64,000 nt of DNA from Eubacterium sp. (GCA_017533915.1 JAFWHX010000005.1:1-64000), one strand, 5' to 3'. Shown: positions 1 through 8,573, numbered from the stretch's first letter. Made by a program: numbers and translations. The notes: a model not told the origin generated them from the letters alone.

Positions 1-13
1 AGGAGAAAAAGTA

Positions 14-1207
14 ATGGCAAGAGAACATTTTGAAAGGACGAAGCCGCATATCAATATCGGAACCATCGGCCACGTAGACCATGGAAAGACAACACTGACA
101 GCGGCGATCACATCAGTACTTCGCGACAGGTACGGACTTGGCCAGGACGTAGCATTCGACCAGATCGACAAGGCACCTGAAGAGAAGGCAAGAGGAATAA
201 CCATCAGTACAGCACACGTAGAGTATGAGACACCGAACAGACACTACGCACATGTAGACTGCCCGGGACACGCTGACTATGTAAAGAACATGATCACAGG
301 AGCAGCTCAGATGGACGGAGCGATCCTGGTAGTAGCAGCGACAGACGGACCGATGCCACAGACAAGAGAGCACATCGTACTGTCAAGACAGGTAGGAGTA
401 CCATACATCATCGTATTCCTGAACAAGTGCGACATGGTAGACGACGAGGAGCTTCTTGACCTGGTAGAGATGGAAGTAAGAGAGCTTCTTAGCGAATACG
501 ACTTCCCGGGAGACGACACACCGATCGTAAGAGGATCAGCGCTGAAGGCACTTGAGGACCCATCAAGTGAATGGGGAGACAAGGTAGTAGAGCTGATGGA
601 GATCGTAGACGAGTACATTCCTGAGCCGGAGAGAGACAACGACAAGCCGTTCCTGATGCCAGTAGAGGACATCTTCAGCATCACAGGTCGTGGAACAGTA
701 GCGACAGGAAGAGTAGAAAGAGGAGTACTGAAGGTCGGCGAAGAGGTCGAGATCGTAGGACTGACAGACGAGAAGCGCAAGGTAGTAGTAACAGGACTCG
801 AGATGTTCAGAAAGACGCTTGACTTCGCAGAGACAGGAGACAACGTAGGATGCCTGCTGAGAGGCGTACAGAGGACAGAGATCGAGAGAGGACAGGTACT
901 TGCAGCACCGGGAACGATCCATCCGCATACAGAGTTCAAGGGCCAGGTATACGTACTGAAGAAGGAAGAGGGCGGACGCCACACACCGTTCTTCAACGGA
1001 TACAGACCACAGTTCTATTTCAGAACAACAGACGTAACAGGAGACCTCAGCCTTCCAGAAGGAACAGAGATGTGCATGCCTGGAGATAACGTAGTGATGC
1101 AGATCAAGCTGATCACTCCGATCGCTATCGAAGAGGGACTGAGATTCGCTATCAGAGAAGGCGGAAGGACAGTAGGATCAGGAGTAGTTACCGAGATCAT
1201 CGAGTAA
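14..1207 (+). CDS. tuf: Elongation factor Tu
   Basis: EF-Tu is the GTPase that delivers aminoacyl-tRNA to the ribosomal A site in the cytoplasm. The 397-residue product has the family length and all G motifs: GHVDHGKT at residues 19-26, DCPGH near 82-86, and NKCD near 136-139, followed by the two beta-barrel domains that bind tRNA. AGGAG at positions 1-5 precedes the ATG by a normal distance. In Clostridia tuf usually follows fusA, so the window probably begins just after fusA. A strong terminator follows, so tuf ends its operon here, about 14.6 kb before rpsJ rather than adjoining it. Identification is certain. Confidence 0.99.
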   Translation: MAREHFERTKPHINIGTIGHVDHGKTTLTAAITSVLRDRYGLGQDVAFDQIDKAPEEKARGITISTAHVEYETPNRHYAHVDCPGHADYVKNMITGAAQMDGAILVVAATDGPMPQTREHIVLSRQVGVPYIIVFLNKCDMVDDEELLDLVEMEVRELLSEYDFPGDDTPIVRGSALKALEDPSSEWGDKVVELMEIVDEYIPEPERDNDKPFLMPVEDIFSITGRGTVATGRVERGVLKVGEEVEIVGLTDEKRKVVVTGLEMFRKTLDFAETGDNVGCLLRGVQRTEIERGQVLAAPGTIHPHTEFKGQVYVLKKEEGGRHTPFFNGYRPQFYFRTTDVTGDLSLPEGTEMCMPGDNVVMQIKLITPIAIEEGLRFAIREGGRTVGSGVVTEIIE

Positions 1208-1251
1208 TACTGAAAACACTGTTACAGACGACAGTAATCAGGCTGATAAAG

Positions 1252-1279
1252 GCCCGGGTCAAATGACCCGGGCTTTTTT
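1252..1279 (+). terminator. Rho-independent terminator of tuf
   Basis: A 10-bp perfect stem (GCCCGGGTCA / TGACCCGGGC) with a 2-nt loop is followed directly by six T residues. Confidence 0.9.
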
Positions 1280-1540
1280 ATGCTCTGCGTGTTCTGCCGG
1301 CAGACGCATAGGCAAGCCATGAGCTGGGCCGCCTGATATAGACAGAGGTAAGACTGTTCGATACAGTCATGAATATGAAAAGTAGGAGCAAACTCCTACT
1401 AAAACAGGGATCTGACTCCTACAAAAAGGGGTAAGGAGGCAGGTCAGAGCTGTAATTTTCGCCGTCAAAACGAGATTTTGGTAGGAGCAAGCTCCTACTT
1501 CTTCAGTTACAAGGTACCGAAAAGTCTGGATACACAGTAT

Positions 1541-1646
1541 TGGAAAGGGCGCACCTGGCATTTGAATATATGAACTTGGCATCGGAAAGGGTGCACACGA
1601 CATCAGAAAGGGTGCACTTGGCATTAGAAAGGTGCACCCGGCATCG
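1541..1646. repeat. Imperfect 21-bp tandem repeat
   Basis: The core GAAAGGGTGCAC followed by (T/C)GGCAT recurs at about 1542, 1583, 1604 and 1625. The last three copies are spaced 21 bp apart. Copies differ by a few substitutions and one by a deletion. No gene overlaps it. Confidence 0.6.
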
Positions 1647-1703
1647 GATGGGATTCGCTGGCATCTCTACAGGAGAGTACATGACTACGGACATAGCGCG
1701 GTA

Positions 1704-1731
1704 TTGACGGAAGATGGGAAATCTGTAATAA
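1704..1731 (+). promoter_or_regulatory. Predicted sigma-A promoter for ecfA1
   Basis: TTGACG at 1704-1709 is followed after 16 bases by TAATAA at 1726-1731, about 38 bases before the ecfA1 start codon. It is predicted from consensus alone. Confidence 0.5.
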
Positions 1732-1769
1732 TAGAAAAGTTAAGGTTATAAAAGCGACGAGGGATCTAA

Positions 1770-2618
1770 ATGTCAGAAGAAGCAATGATTAAATGTGAAG
1801 ACCTGGTGTTTGAGTACAGGTCGGAGCAGGGTGCTGTCCGTGCGCTGGACGGTGTTTCTTTGACTGTGGGAAAAGGTGAATTCGTCGCTATAGTCGGAAG
1901 GAACGGCTCGGGGAAGACGACGCTTGCCAAGTGCCTGAACGCGCTATACATTCCTGACAGCGGGAAGGTTTTGATCGATGGGATGGACACAAAGGATGAC
2001 AGTCATCTCTGGGACATCCGTCAGACATGCGGTATGGTGTTCCAGAATCCGGATAACCAGCTCGTTTCTTCGATAGTAGAAGATGACGTTGCATTCGGGC
2101 CGGAGAATCTGGGACTTCCACCTGCTTTGATCGAGACAAGGGTCAGGGATGCACTCGACGCGGTCGGAATGTCGGAGTACGCAAAGCGCGCACCGCACAT
2201 GCTTTCCGGCGGACAAAAGCAGAGGATCGCGATCGCCGGAGTCCTTGCGATGAAGCCGAGATGCATAATCCTGGATGAGCCGACTGCGATGCTGGACCCG
2301 AAAGGGCGAAAGGAAGTCATGGGCATTATAGATATGCTCATGAAAGAGGATATCTCGATCGTCCTGATAACACATTTCATGGATGAGGCGGTAAAAGCCG
2401 ACAAGATCTATGTCATGGACCTGGGCAGGGTGATCAGAGAAGGAACACCAGAACAGATCTTCAACGATCATGAGATCGCGGAAGCATTCGGTACGGATCT
2501 TCCGTGCAGCGTCGTGATCGCGAAGAAGCTTAGAGAAGGCGGGATGGAAGTTCCGCGTGATATCGTGACGGAAGAAGCCCTTGTGGATTTTCTTGCGGAT
2601 AGGGAAGCCGACAGGTAA
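1770..2618 (+). CDS. ecfA1: ECF transporter ATP-binding protein A1
   Basis: This is an ATPase subunit of the energy-coupling factor module, which powers uptake of vitamins and metals bound by separate S components. Visible motifs in the 282 residues are Walker A GRNGSGKT at 43-50, the Q-loop, the LSGGQKQR signature and a Walker B that reads CIILDEPT, then the H-loop (ITH). It starts the operon ecfA1-ecfA2-ecfT: three bases separate it from ecfA2 and ecfT overlaps ecfA2. No S component is encoded nearby, so this is the shared module of a group II ECF system. In many Firmicutes these genes follow rplQ; here they sit behind tuf instead. Confidence 0.95.
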   Translation: MSEEAMIKCEDLVFEYRSEQGAVRALDGVSLTVGKGEFVAIVGRNGSGKTTLAKCLNALYIPDSGKVLIDGMDTKDDSHLWDIRQTCGMVFQNPDNQLVSSIVEDDVAFGPENLGLPPALIETRVRDALDAVGMSEYAKRAPHMLSGGQKQRIAIAGVLAMKPRCIILDEPTAMLDPKGRKEVMGIIDMLMKEDISIVLITHFMDEAVKADKIYVMDLGRVIREGTPEQIFNDHEIAEAFGTDLPCSVVIAKKLREGGMEVPRDIVTEEALVDFLADREADR

Positions 2619-2621
2619 CAA

Positions 2622-3497
2622 ATGTCTATACAGGTCAGAAATATCAGATATGTATATAATGAGGGGCTGCCTGACGAGACTGTCGCGCTGGACAACGTCA
2701 GCTTCGATCTTTTTGATGGGGAGATAGTGGGCATGATCGGCCACACGGGGTCGGGCAAGTCAACTATGCTTCAGCAGCTCAACGGGCTGTTCAGACCCAC
2801 TGAGGGAACGATCGTGGTAGACGGCAGGGATATCACTAGACCAGACGCCTCGCTCCGCGACGTGAGGCGTAGCGTCGGCCTTGTTTTCCAGTACCCGGAA
2901 TATCAGCTTTTTGAAGAGACGATAGAAAAGGATGTTGCTTTCGGGCCGCGTAATATCGGCGTTCCGGAAGATCAGATAGAGGAAAGAGTAAGAAAGTCGC
3001 TCGAACTCGTGGATCTTGATTTTGATGAGATCCGGGGAAGGTCTCCATTCGATTTGTCTGGCGGGCAGAAGCGGAGAGCAGCGATAGCCGGCGTGCTCGC
3101 GATGGAGCCTCATGTGCTCGTGCTCGATGAGCCTACTGCCGGTTTGGACCCGGAGGCTCACGGCGAGATAATCGCGATGATAAAGAGGATACACGAGGAG
3201 CGGAACGGCATAATCGTCTTTGTTTCTCATAACATGATGGACGTGGCGGCGCTTTCAGACCGAATCATCGTGATGGACCGCGGAAGAGTGATCACAGTCG
3301 ACACGCCGCGGAACGTGTTTGCGAACAGAAGCCTGCTTAAAGGGATCGGGCTCGAAGTCCCTCCTGCGGCGGCTCTCATGTGCGCTCTTAAAGAGCGGGG
3401 TATAGACCTGAATACTAATGTGCTTACCTATGACGAGGCGTCAGATGAGATCCTGAAGCATTTCGGGTATAAAACAGCCGAAGGGGGTGAGCGGTAA
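2622..3497 (+). CDS. ecfA2: ECF transporter ATP-binding protein A2
   Basis: This is the second ATPase of the energy-coupling factor module, expected to pair with EcfA1 on the cytoplasmic face of EcfT. The 291 residues carry Walker A GHTGSGKS, signature LSGGQKRR, Walker B VLVLDEPT and the switch histidine in VSHNM. The C-terminal region of about 60 residues is the usual EcfA dimerisation tail. The start ATG lies three bases after the ecfA1 stop and the last base of its stop codon is shared with the ecfT start, which indicates translational coupling. Confidence 0.95.
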   Translation: MSIQVRNIRYVYNEGLPDETVALDNVSFDLFDGEIVGMIGHTGSGKSTMLQQLNGLFRPTEGTIVVDGRDITRPDASLRDVRRSVGLVFQYPEYQLFEETIEKDVAFGPRNIGVPEDQIEERVRKSLELVDLDFDEIRGRSPFDLSGGQKRRAAIAGVLAMEPHVLVLDEPTAGLDPEAHGEIIAMIKRIHEERNGIIVFVSHNMMDVAALSDRIIVMDRGRVITVDTPRNVFANRSLLKGIGLEVPPAAALMCALKERGIDLNTNVLTYDEASDEILKHFGYKTAEGGER

Positions 3498-4297
3498 TGC
3501 TTAGAGATATCACCCTCGGCCAGTACTATTCGTCTGACTCGCTGATACACAGGCTGGACGCCCGTGTCAAGATCATAGCGACGATACTGTTCATTATCGA
3601 GCTTTTCCTGGTGAAGACATTCACAGGCTTTGCGGTGTGCGCGGGCGCGCTCGCGCTCGTGGTCATCATCTCCGGAGTTCCGCTGAGGTTCATCCTAAGG
3701 GGTCTGAAGCCTGTGCTGCTGATCCTGCTGTTCACGTTTTTACTGAACATCTTCATGATCCCGGGCACTGTGATCTGGGAACTGGGATTCATCCAGGTGA
3801 CGATCGAGGGGCTGAAGCTCGCGGCGTTCATGTCCATCAGGCTGATCCTGCTCATAATCGGATCGTCCATGCTCACGCTGACTACGACTCCGCTCCAGCT
3901 GACTGACGGCCTCGAGATGCTTTTTACACCTCTCAGTCTGATCAAAGTCCCCACGCACGAACTCGCGATGACTATGTCGATCGCGCTCAGGTTCATCCCG
4001 ACGCTGCTTGAGGAGACGGACACAATAATGAAGGCGCAGCAGGCGCGAGGCGCTGATTTTGAGAGCGGGAATTTCATAAGGAGAGCAAAGGCTCTGGTGC
4101 CTGTGCTGCTTCCGCTTTTCATCAGCGCATTCAGGATAGCGCAGGATCTTTCGTTCGCGATGGAGGCAAGATGCTATCGCGGCGGGATCGGAAGGACGCG
4201 TATGCATAAGATGAAGTTCAGCCCGGCAGACTATGCGGCACTTCTGCTTATGATCGCTTTTTTCGCAGCTGTAATCTACTGGCGTGGGATACTTTAG
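3497..4297 (+). CDS. ecfT: ECF transporter transmembrane protein T
   Basis: EcfT is the membrane scaffold that couples ATP hydrolysis by EcfA1/A2 to substrate release from an S component. The 266 residues form several hydrophobic segments with the long cytoplasmic helices typical of CbiQ/EcfT proteins. The coupling motifs are recognisable as A-Q-Q-A-R-G (in KAQQARGADF) and A-M-E-A-R (in AMEARCYRGG), both A-R-G-type motifs that dock into the ATPases. The start overlaps the ecfA2 stop. Unlike many Firmicutes, truA does not follow; trmB does. Confidence 0.95.
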   Translation: MLRDITLGQYYSSDSLIHRLDARVKIIATILFIIELFLVKTFTGFAVCAGALALVVIISGVPLRFILRGLKPVLLILLFTFLLNIFMIPGTVIWELGFIQVTIEGLKLAAFMSIRLILLIIGSSMLTLTTTPLQLTDGLEMLFTPLSLIKVPTHELAMTMSIALRFIPTLLEETDTIMKAQQARGADFESGNFIRRAKALVPVLLPLFISAFRIAQDLSFAMEARCYRGGIGRTRMHKMKFSPADYAALLLMIAFFAAVIYWRGIL

Positions 4298-4321
4298 GAA
4301 CGAATGAGATTTTGATGAGAT

Positions 4322-5140
4322 ATGAGACAGCGTAAGATAAAAAACCTTGAGGAGAAAATGGAATATCTGTCGGACCTCGTCGCTGAAGACCCGGCATCGG
4401 TAAAGGGAAGATGGCGTGAGCTTTTCGATGGCCAGGGACCGGGGGAAAACGCAGATGACAAGCGCGGCGAGGATCAGGTGACTGATGGGCGCGGCGGAGA
4501 CAGAGCGGAGACCGGAAACGATGACAGGGTGCCGTTCTACGCGGAAGTCGGATGCGGGAAAGGCAAGTTCATCCAGAACATGGCTTTGATACATCCGGAG
4601 AGAAGATATGTAGCTTTCGAAGGGAACCAGAGCGTCGTGTATCACGCTATGCAGAAAGCGGATGAGAGCGGCCTTGCTAATATCCGGTTCGTGACGGATT
4701 ACATAGATATGATGGATGAGTTTTTTGACAGCGGCGAGCTGGACGGGATATATCTCAACTTCAGTGATCCGTGGCCGAAATATAAGCATGAGAAAAGACG
4801 CCTTACCGCAGGGAAGCGGCTTGACAGTTATGTGAAGGCTGTGAAGCCCGGAGGATTCATAGAATTCAGGACAGACAACGACGACCTGTTCGAGTACACG
4901 ATGAACGAGCTCATGGAGCAGAGCGGTATAAAGATAGTCGCTGTGACGAACGACCTTCACGGAGAGATCCATGAGATCGCGTCAAGGATAGATCTGGGAG
5001 AGCTCACAGACTGCGGTTTCGAGGACGGTGTGGACGAGAAGCTGACGACGCTTGAAGATCTATCGGTCACGAGCGAATATGAGGATAAATTCTCGTCGCA
5101 GGGCAAAGGCATAAACTTCGTCCATGTGAAAGTGATATGA
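4322..5140 (+). CDS. trmB: tRNA (guanine-N7)-methyltransferase
   Basis: This SAM-dependent enzyme makes m7G46 in the tRNA variable loop. The start matches the family beginning (MRQRKIKNLEEK). The SAM-binding motif EVGCGKGKF, the family signature FSDPWPKYKHEKRR and the later FRTDND motif are intact. At 272 residues it is longer than the usual 210-230. The extra length is a charged Gly/Asp/Arg-rich insertion at about residues 38-62 before the SAM motif, and it looks disordered. It lies 24 bases behind ecfT and is probably co-transcribed, with only a weak ribosome binding site. Confidence 0.95.
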   Translation: MRQRKIKNLEEKMEYLSDLVAEDPASVKGRWRELFDGQGPGENADDKRGEDQVTDGRGGDRAETGNDDRVPFYAEVGCGKGKFIQNMALIHPERRYVAFEGNQSVVYHAMQKADESGLANIRFVTDYIDMMDEFFDSGELDGIYLNFSDPWPKYKHEKRRLTAGKRLDSYVKAVKPGGFIEFRTDNDDLFEYTMNELMEQSGIKIVAVTNDLHGEIHEIASRIDLGELTDCGFEDGVDEKLTTLEDLSVTSEYEDKFSSQGKGINFVHVKVI

Positions 5141-5219
5141 AGATGCATAACAATGCATATGTATGACGTCTGACAGCATTCTAAAGAACAGGCAGTACAA
5201 TAGTATATAAAATATGGAC

Positions 5220-5248
5220 TTGTAATCAAGTAGAAAAAAGAGTATAAT
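5220..5248 (+). promoter_or_regulatory. Predicted promoter of the aminotransferase gene
   Basis: TTGTAA at 5220-5225 is followed after 17 bases by a consensus TATAAT at 5243-5248, about 75 bases ahead of the start codon. Confidence 0.6.
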
Positions 5249-5322
5249 ATTTCATAAATTTGCATAATATACACAGCTCTGTGCAGGGACTTATGCACAG
5301 GCACAGCCAGGAGAGGAATAAC

Positions 5323-6558
5323 ATGAGTAAATATATAATGGCAGAACAGAATGGAAGGATCATTCCTGACGAGGACGTGATCTTCGGCATCAACAAGAGA
5401 GCGAACGAGATGATCAAGGTGCGCGGCGTGGACAATGTGGTCAACGCCACCATCGGCATGCTCCTTGACGACGAGGGGCAGCTTATGGTGCTCTCAGCTG
5501 TCGCGGCTACATACAAGAGCCTCGCTCCGAGTGAGTTCGCGCAGTACGCTCCGATCGGGGGCACGCCGGGATTCTGCAAGGCAGTAAAGCGCGCCGTATT
5601 CAGAGACTACGAGCCGAAGGGCGAGCTCAGAGCTGTGGCGACACCGGGCGGTACCGGATCGCTCCATAATATAGTCGTCAACTACAGTAAAGGCGGCGAC
5701 AGCATACTCACAAGCGACTGGCACTGGTCACCGTACAACTCGATCGCGGCAGATGCAAGACGTACGGTCGAGACTTTCCAGCTCTTTAACGATGAGAGAA
5801 AGTTCAACATCAAAAACTTCAGGCGCAAGGTGGAGTTCCTTCTTGGCGAACAGGATTCACTGCTCATCATTCTGAACACACCTGCTCACAATCCGACGGG
5901 GTACGCCATGACAGATGAGGACTGGTATGGTGTAAGAGACGTCATGAAAGACATCCCTAAGGACAAGAGAGTCACACTCTACGTCGATATAGCATATATA
6001 GATTTTGCCGGGGACGAGAACAAATACAGATCGTTCCTCCCGATCCTCGAGACATTCCCTGAGAATGTTCTGCCGGTGCTCGGATGGAGTGCGTCAAAGA
6101 CGATGACAGGGTACGGCATGAGATGCGGCGCAATGGTCTGCCTCGCTCCGAATGCGGAGATCGCCGACGAGTTCGTGAAAGTATGCGAATTCACCTGCAG
6201 AGCTACCTGGTCGAACAGCCCTAAGGCTGGCCAGGTCGTGATGGAGAAGATATTCTCAGACGACGCGCTGCTGGCAGAAGTAAGGCGCGAGCGTGAAGAG
6301 ATCAGGAACCTTCTGATCAGGCGCGGCAAAGCTTTCGAGGAAGAAGCGCAGAAGGCCGGCCTTGATATCCTTCCGTTCGACAACGGCTTCTTCACAACGA
6401 TCCCGTGTGTGAACTCAAAGGAAGTCAGCCGCAAGCTCGAGGAGGAGGGCATATTCCTTGTGCCTCTCGCTAAAGGCCTCCGCGTATCCATCGCGTCCAT
6501 CTCAGAAGAGAAGTGTCGCATGCTTCCGGAGAGGATCATGCGTGCGATGGGCTACTAG
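5323..6558 (+). CDS. PLP-dependent aminotransferase, class I/II
   Basis: The 411-residue protein is a fold-type I aminotransferase that would move an amino group from an amino acid to a 2-oxo acid using pyridoxal phosphate. Motifs seen are the N-P-T-G loop in NTPAHNPTGY, the aspartate in YVDIAYIDF that contacts the PLP ring nitrogen, and the PLP lysine in SASKTMTGYGMR. The ATG at 5323 is chosen because GGAGAGGA precedes it; an upstream in-frame ATG at 5260 lacks a site. Overall layout resembles aromatic or aspartate aminotransferases of Firmicutes, but substrate cannot be read from sequence. It has its own promoter and a small downstream hairpin. Confidence 0.88.
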   Translation: MSKYIMAEQNGRIIPDEDVIFGINKRANEMIKVRGVDNVVNATIGMLLDDEGQLMVLSAVAATYKSLAPSEFAQYAPIGGTPGFCKAVKRAVFRDYEPKGELRAVATPGGTGSLHNIVVNYSKGGDSILTSDWHWSPYNSIAADARRTVETFQLFNDERKFNIKNFRRKVEFLLGEQDSLLIILNTPAHNPTGYAMTDEDWYGVRDVMKDIPKDKRVTLYVDIAYIDFAGDENKYRSFLPILETFPENVLPVLGWSASKTMTGYGMRCGAMVCLAPNAEIADEFVKVCEFTCRATWSNSPKAGQVVMEKIFSDDALLAEVRREREEIRNLLIRRGKAFEEEAQKAGLDILPFDNGFFTTIPCVNSKEVSRKLEEEGIFLVPLAKGLRVSIASISEEKCRMLPERIMRAMGY

Positions 6559-6583
6559 ACCGAACAAAACCAACGAAGTACAC

Positions 6584-6607
6584 GCCCGGCTTTACAGCCG
6601 GGCTCTT
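6584..6607 (+). terminator. Probable terminator after the aminotransferase
   Basis: GCCCGGC and GCCGGGC form a 7-bp perfect stem around a 6-base loop, followed by TCTTC. The weak T tract lowers confidence. Confidence 0.5.
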
Positions 6608-6718
6608 CATCGGCTGTATTATTGTAATTGTATCGTCCAGAGGACAAAACGTATTTCCGGCGTTTTCTCATGGACAGACTGCACAGAAATAAATCTTCGC
6701 AATAAGCTGCAGCTGCAC

Positions 6719-6747
6719 TTGCCAACACGCGGTTCAATGGTTATAAT
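6719..6747 (+). promoter_or_regulatory. Predicted promoter of tRNA-Gly
   Basis: TTGCCA at 6719-6724, a 17-base spacer and TATAAT at 6742-6747 lie 38 bases before the tRNA 5' end. Confidence 0.65.
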
Positions 6748-6785
6748 AATAAGGCAAGATAAAACAATCAAATAACACAGAACAC

Positions 6786-6856
6786 GCGGGCGTAGTTTAA
6801 TGGTAAAACACCAGCTTCCCAAGCTGGAATCGAGGGTTCGATTCCCTTCGCCCGCT
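6786..6856 (+). tRNA. tRNA-Gly (anticodon CCC)
   Basis: A complete cloverleaf can be folded. The acceptor stem is GCGGGCG at 6786-6792 with CGCCCGC at 6849-6855. The D arm lies at 6795-6809. The anticodon stem CCAGC/GCTGG flanks the loop TTCCCAA, giving anticodon CCC. The T arm carries GGTTCGATTCC. The CCA tail is not encoded. A T run follows immediately. The T-arm and 3' end are partly copied, in both orientations, just downstream (see the repeat at 6834-6925). Confidence 0.95.
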
Positions 6857-6925
6857 TTTTTGATGAAGAGAATCGAACCCGCAAGGTGGATCCTCTTCGC
6901 CCCGCTTTTTTGATGAAGAGATTCG
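6834..6925. repeat. Direct and inverted copies of the tRNA-Gly 3' end
   Basis: Bases 6834-6849 of the tRNA are repeated in inverted orientation at 6865-6880 with one mismatch in 16. Bases 6846-6875 (tRNA 3' end plus CTTTTTTGATGAAGAG) recur directly at 6895-6925 with one inserted C and one substitution. The second copy ends four bases before the sigma factor start codon. Confidence 0.8.
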
Positions 6926-6928
6926 CTT

Positions 6929-7540
6929 ATGCCCAGGGACGTCACACAACAACTGAATGACGACGAGCTGTACCAGAACTTCCTTTCAGGCGACACTGAT
7001 TCATACGATCAGCTCATGATCCGCTACGGCGACAGTCTGACGAAGTATCTTTACGGATACCTGAAAAGCTGGGAAGATGCTGAGGACATGATGATCGAGG
7101 CATTCGCCAGGATAATGGCAAAGGCTCCGCAGATCGCTGACGGGGCGTTCAAGGCTTACCTGTACAAGACAGGAAGAAATCTGTCGATACGGTTTCATGA
7201 GCGGATGCTGCACCTTAAGTCGTTCAGCATGGACGGGCTTGAAGAAGAAGCTCTGGACAGCCTGCTCTCTCAAGCTTCTGAAGAAAGCAGTGATACGAGT
7301 CCTGAAGAGGAAGAACTGAGCGAGGAAGAGCGAAAAAGGATCCTGATCACGTGTCTGGATCAGATAGAACCGAAACTAAGGGAAGCGCTCTGGCTGATCT
7401 ATGCCGAAGACTTGTCATACGCGCAAGCCGCTGCGGTCATGGGAGTGAATACCAAAAGGATCGACCACCTGCTGACGAGAGGCAAGCGGGTGATGAAGAA
7501 TGAACTTAAGAAGGAGGGGATCACCGATGCATACGAATGA
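6929..7540 (+). CDS. ECF-type RNA polymerase sigma factor
   Basis: This is a sigma-70 family factor that would direct RNA polymerase to a small regulon. The 203 residues contain a region 2 (the stretch around YGYLKSWEDAEDMMIEAF, about residues 30-70) and a region 4 helix-turn-helix near the C terminus (SYAQAAAVMGVNTKRIDHLL). A variable acidic linker of Glu and Ser separates them, as in ECF (group IV) factors without region 3. It is the first gene of a tight operon: the next gene starts 14 bases before its stop codon. Downstream membrane proteins and a PrsW protease suggest control by proteolysis of a membrane anti-sigma factor. No strong ribosome binding site precedes the ATG. Confidence 0.92.
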   Translation: MPRDVTQQLNDDELYQNFLSGDTDSYDQLMIRYGDSLTKYLYGYLKSWEDAEDMMIEAFARIMAKAPQIADGAFKAYLYKTGRNLSIRFHERMLHLKSFSMDGLEEEALDSLLSQASEESSDTSPEEEELSEEERKRILITCLDQIEPKLREALWLIYAEDLSYAQAAAVMGVNTKRIDHLLTRGKRVMKNELKKEGITDAYE

Positions 7541-7871
7541 TGAGCGAATAGCGCTGATGCACGACCGGGCAAAAAAGCTCAGACGTGAGGAGCGCTCGCG
7601 TTATGTCCGCGTGATGCAGACATTGAGCGCGGCGGCTTCATTTGCCGCGGTCATCCTTCTCGCTGTTTTCATGCCTAAGACGAGCGGATTCTCAGCAGGG
7701 ATCTCCGGAGCCGCTTCGAGCGGAATGCAGGGAAGCATGCTGAGCGGTACAAATGCTCTCGGCTATGTAGTGATCGCGTTTATCGCATTCATTCTGGGGA
7801 CATCAGTCACGATATTCTGTATCAGGCTGAAGAAATGGAATGAGGAAAAGGACAAAGAGGACAGGCTTTGA
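7527..7871 (+). CDS. Small two-TM membrane protein, candidate anti-sigma factor
   Basis: No family was recognised. The 114 residues have a charged N-terminal segment (about 1-30), one hydrophobic helix at about 33-47, a Gly/Ser-rich loop and a second helix at about 76-99, then a basic-acidic tail. The start is set by AAGGAGGGG at 7510-7518. It overlaps the sigma gene, the arrangement typical of sigma/anti-sigma pairs, but the short cytoplasmic N terminus carries no zinc-binding anti-sigma motif. A clear paralogue lies at 9380-9676. The 3' end, including the stop codon, is duplicated (7852-7911). The anti-sigma role is inferred only from position. Confidence 0.75.
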   Translation: MHTNDERIALMHDRAKKLRREERSRYVRVMQTLSAAASFAAVILLAVFMPKTSGFSAGISGAASSGMQGSMLSGTNALGYVVIAFIAFILGTSVTIFCIRLKKWNEEKDKEDRL

Positions 7872-7911
7872 TCGAGAGAACAACAAAGAGGACAGGCTTT
7901 GATCGAGAGAA
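7852..7911. repeat. 31-bp tandem duplication across a stop codon
   Basis: A 29-base identical block starts at 7852 and again at 7883 (period 31). Each copy holds AGAGGACAG, then CTTTGA, which is both the stop of the upstream gene and, as TTG, a start for the next. The period is not a multiple of three. Confidence 0.9.
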
Positions 7912-8573
7912 TTGACAACATCATTCAGCTTGTGACGACCGGCACGTGCGCTGTAGTTGCTTTGTATCGGGCAGTCAGATTGAAAGACCGCGCATGGAGC
8001 GTGCTCGGTCTGTTTTCTGGTGTATATTTTCTCGGCATTCTTTACTGGCTTCTGTTCCTGCTTTTTTACGGACATACTACAGAGTACAGTTATATACCGG
8101 ACCTGTGCTGGTACTCATCATATCTGTTCCTCATGCTTCTCAATATCTATGTCAGAGAGGAGAGCAGCGGGAAAGATTCTTTTCCTGTAGGGCCAGGCGC
8201 AGAGATGAGGGAGATCATCCACAGTATAAGGCCTTCGCTCTGGCTGGTTCCGGTATTCACCGCAGCAATGTGCATATTTTACATGCAGTACGGTGATTTC
8301 CTCAGCAATATCATCGCCGCGCTTCTCATGACAGGACTGATCTGGCATGCATCGGCGGGATTTTTATCATCCGGCGAGGAGAAAGGCAAGAACAAAAACA
8401 GAGGGGTCTATGCGGTAACGCTTCTTTTCTGCTTTACTGAATACGCACTATGGACGACATCGTGTTTCTGGATGGGCGATACACTGGCGAATCCGTATTT
8501 CTGGTTCGATCTTCTGCTGTCGATAACGTTCCTGCTGTTCATCCCGGCACTTAGAAAGGCGGCGGGGAAATGA
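7899..8573 (+). CDS. Polytopic membrane protein, sigma-factor operon
   Basis: Unrecognised integral membrane protein of 224 residues with about six hydrophobic segments (for instance around 38-56, 69-82, 117-135, 138-156, 175-190 and 203-215). A start at TTG 7899 is chosen because AGAGG stands at the right distance and no in-frame ATG lies nearby upstream. The stop overlaps the PrsW gene start (ATGA). The tight spacing ties it to the sigma-factor module. It could be the sensor or the anti-sigma partner; nothing in the sequence decides this. Confidence 0.75.
   Translation: MIERIDNIIQLVTTGTCAVVALYRAVRLKDRAWSVLGLFSGVYFLGILYWLLFLLFYGHTTEYSYIPDLCWYSSYLFLMLLNIYVREESSGKDSFPVGPGAEMREIIHSIRPSLWLVPVFTAAMCIFYMQYGDFLSNIIAALLMTGLIWHASAGFLSSGEEKGKNKNRGVYAVTLLFCFTEYALWTTSCFWMGDTLANPYFWFDLLLSITFLLFIPALRKAAGK

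Larger units (their letters stand above)
1280..1769. other. Non-coding spacer with short hairpins and repeats
   Basis: No convincing gene lies in this 490-base stretch. It holds two small palindromes of related sequence (GTAGGAG...CTCCTAC at 1382-1399 and 1481-1498) and an imperfect tandem repeat of period about 21 at 1541-1646 whose core is GGAAAGGGTGCAC. The right end carries the promoter of the transporter operon. Confidence 0.6.

Noticed and set aside
3740-4972. A 410-codon minus-strand frame across ecfT and trmB
   Set aside because: It overlaps two well-supported genes on the other strand and has no family features.
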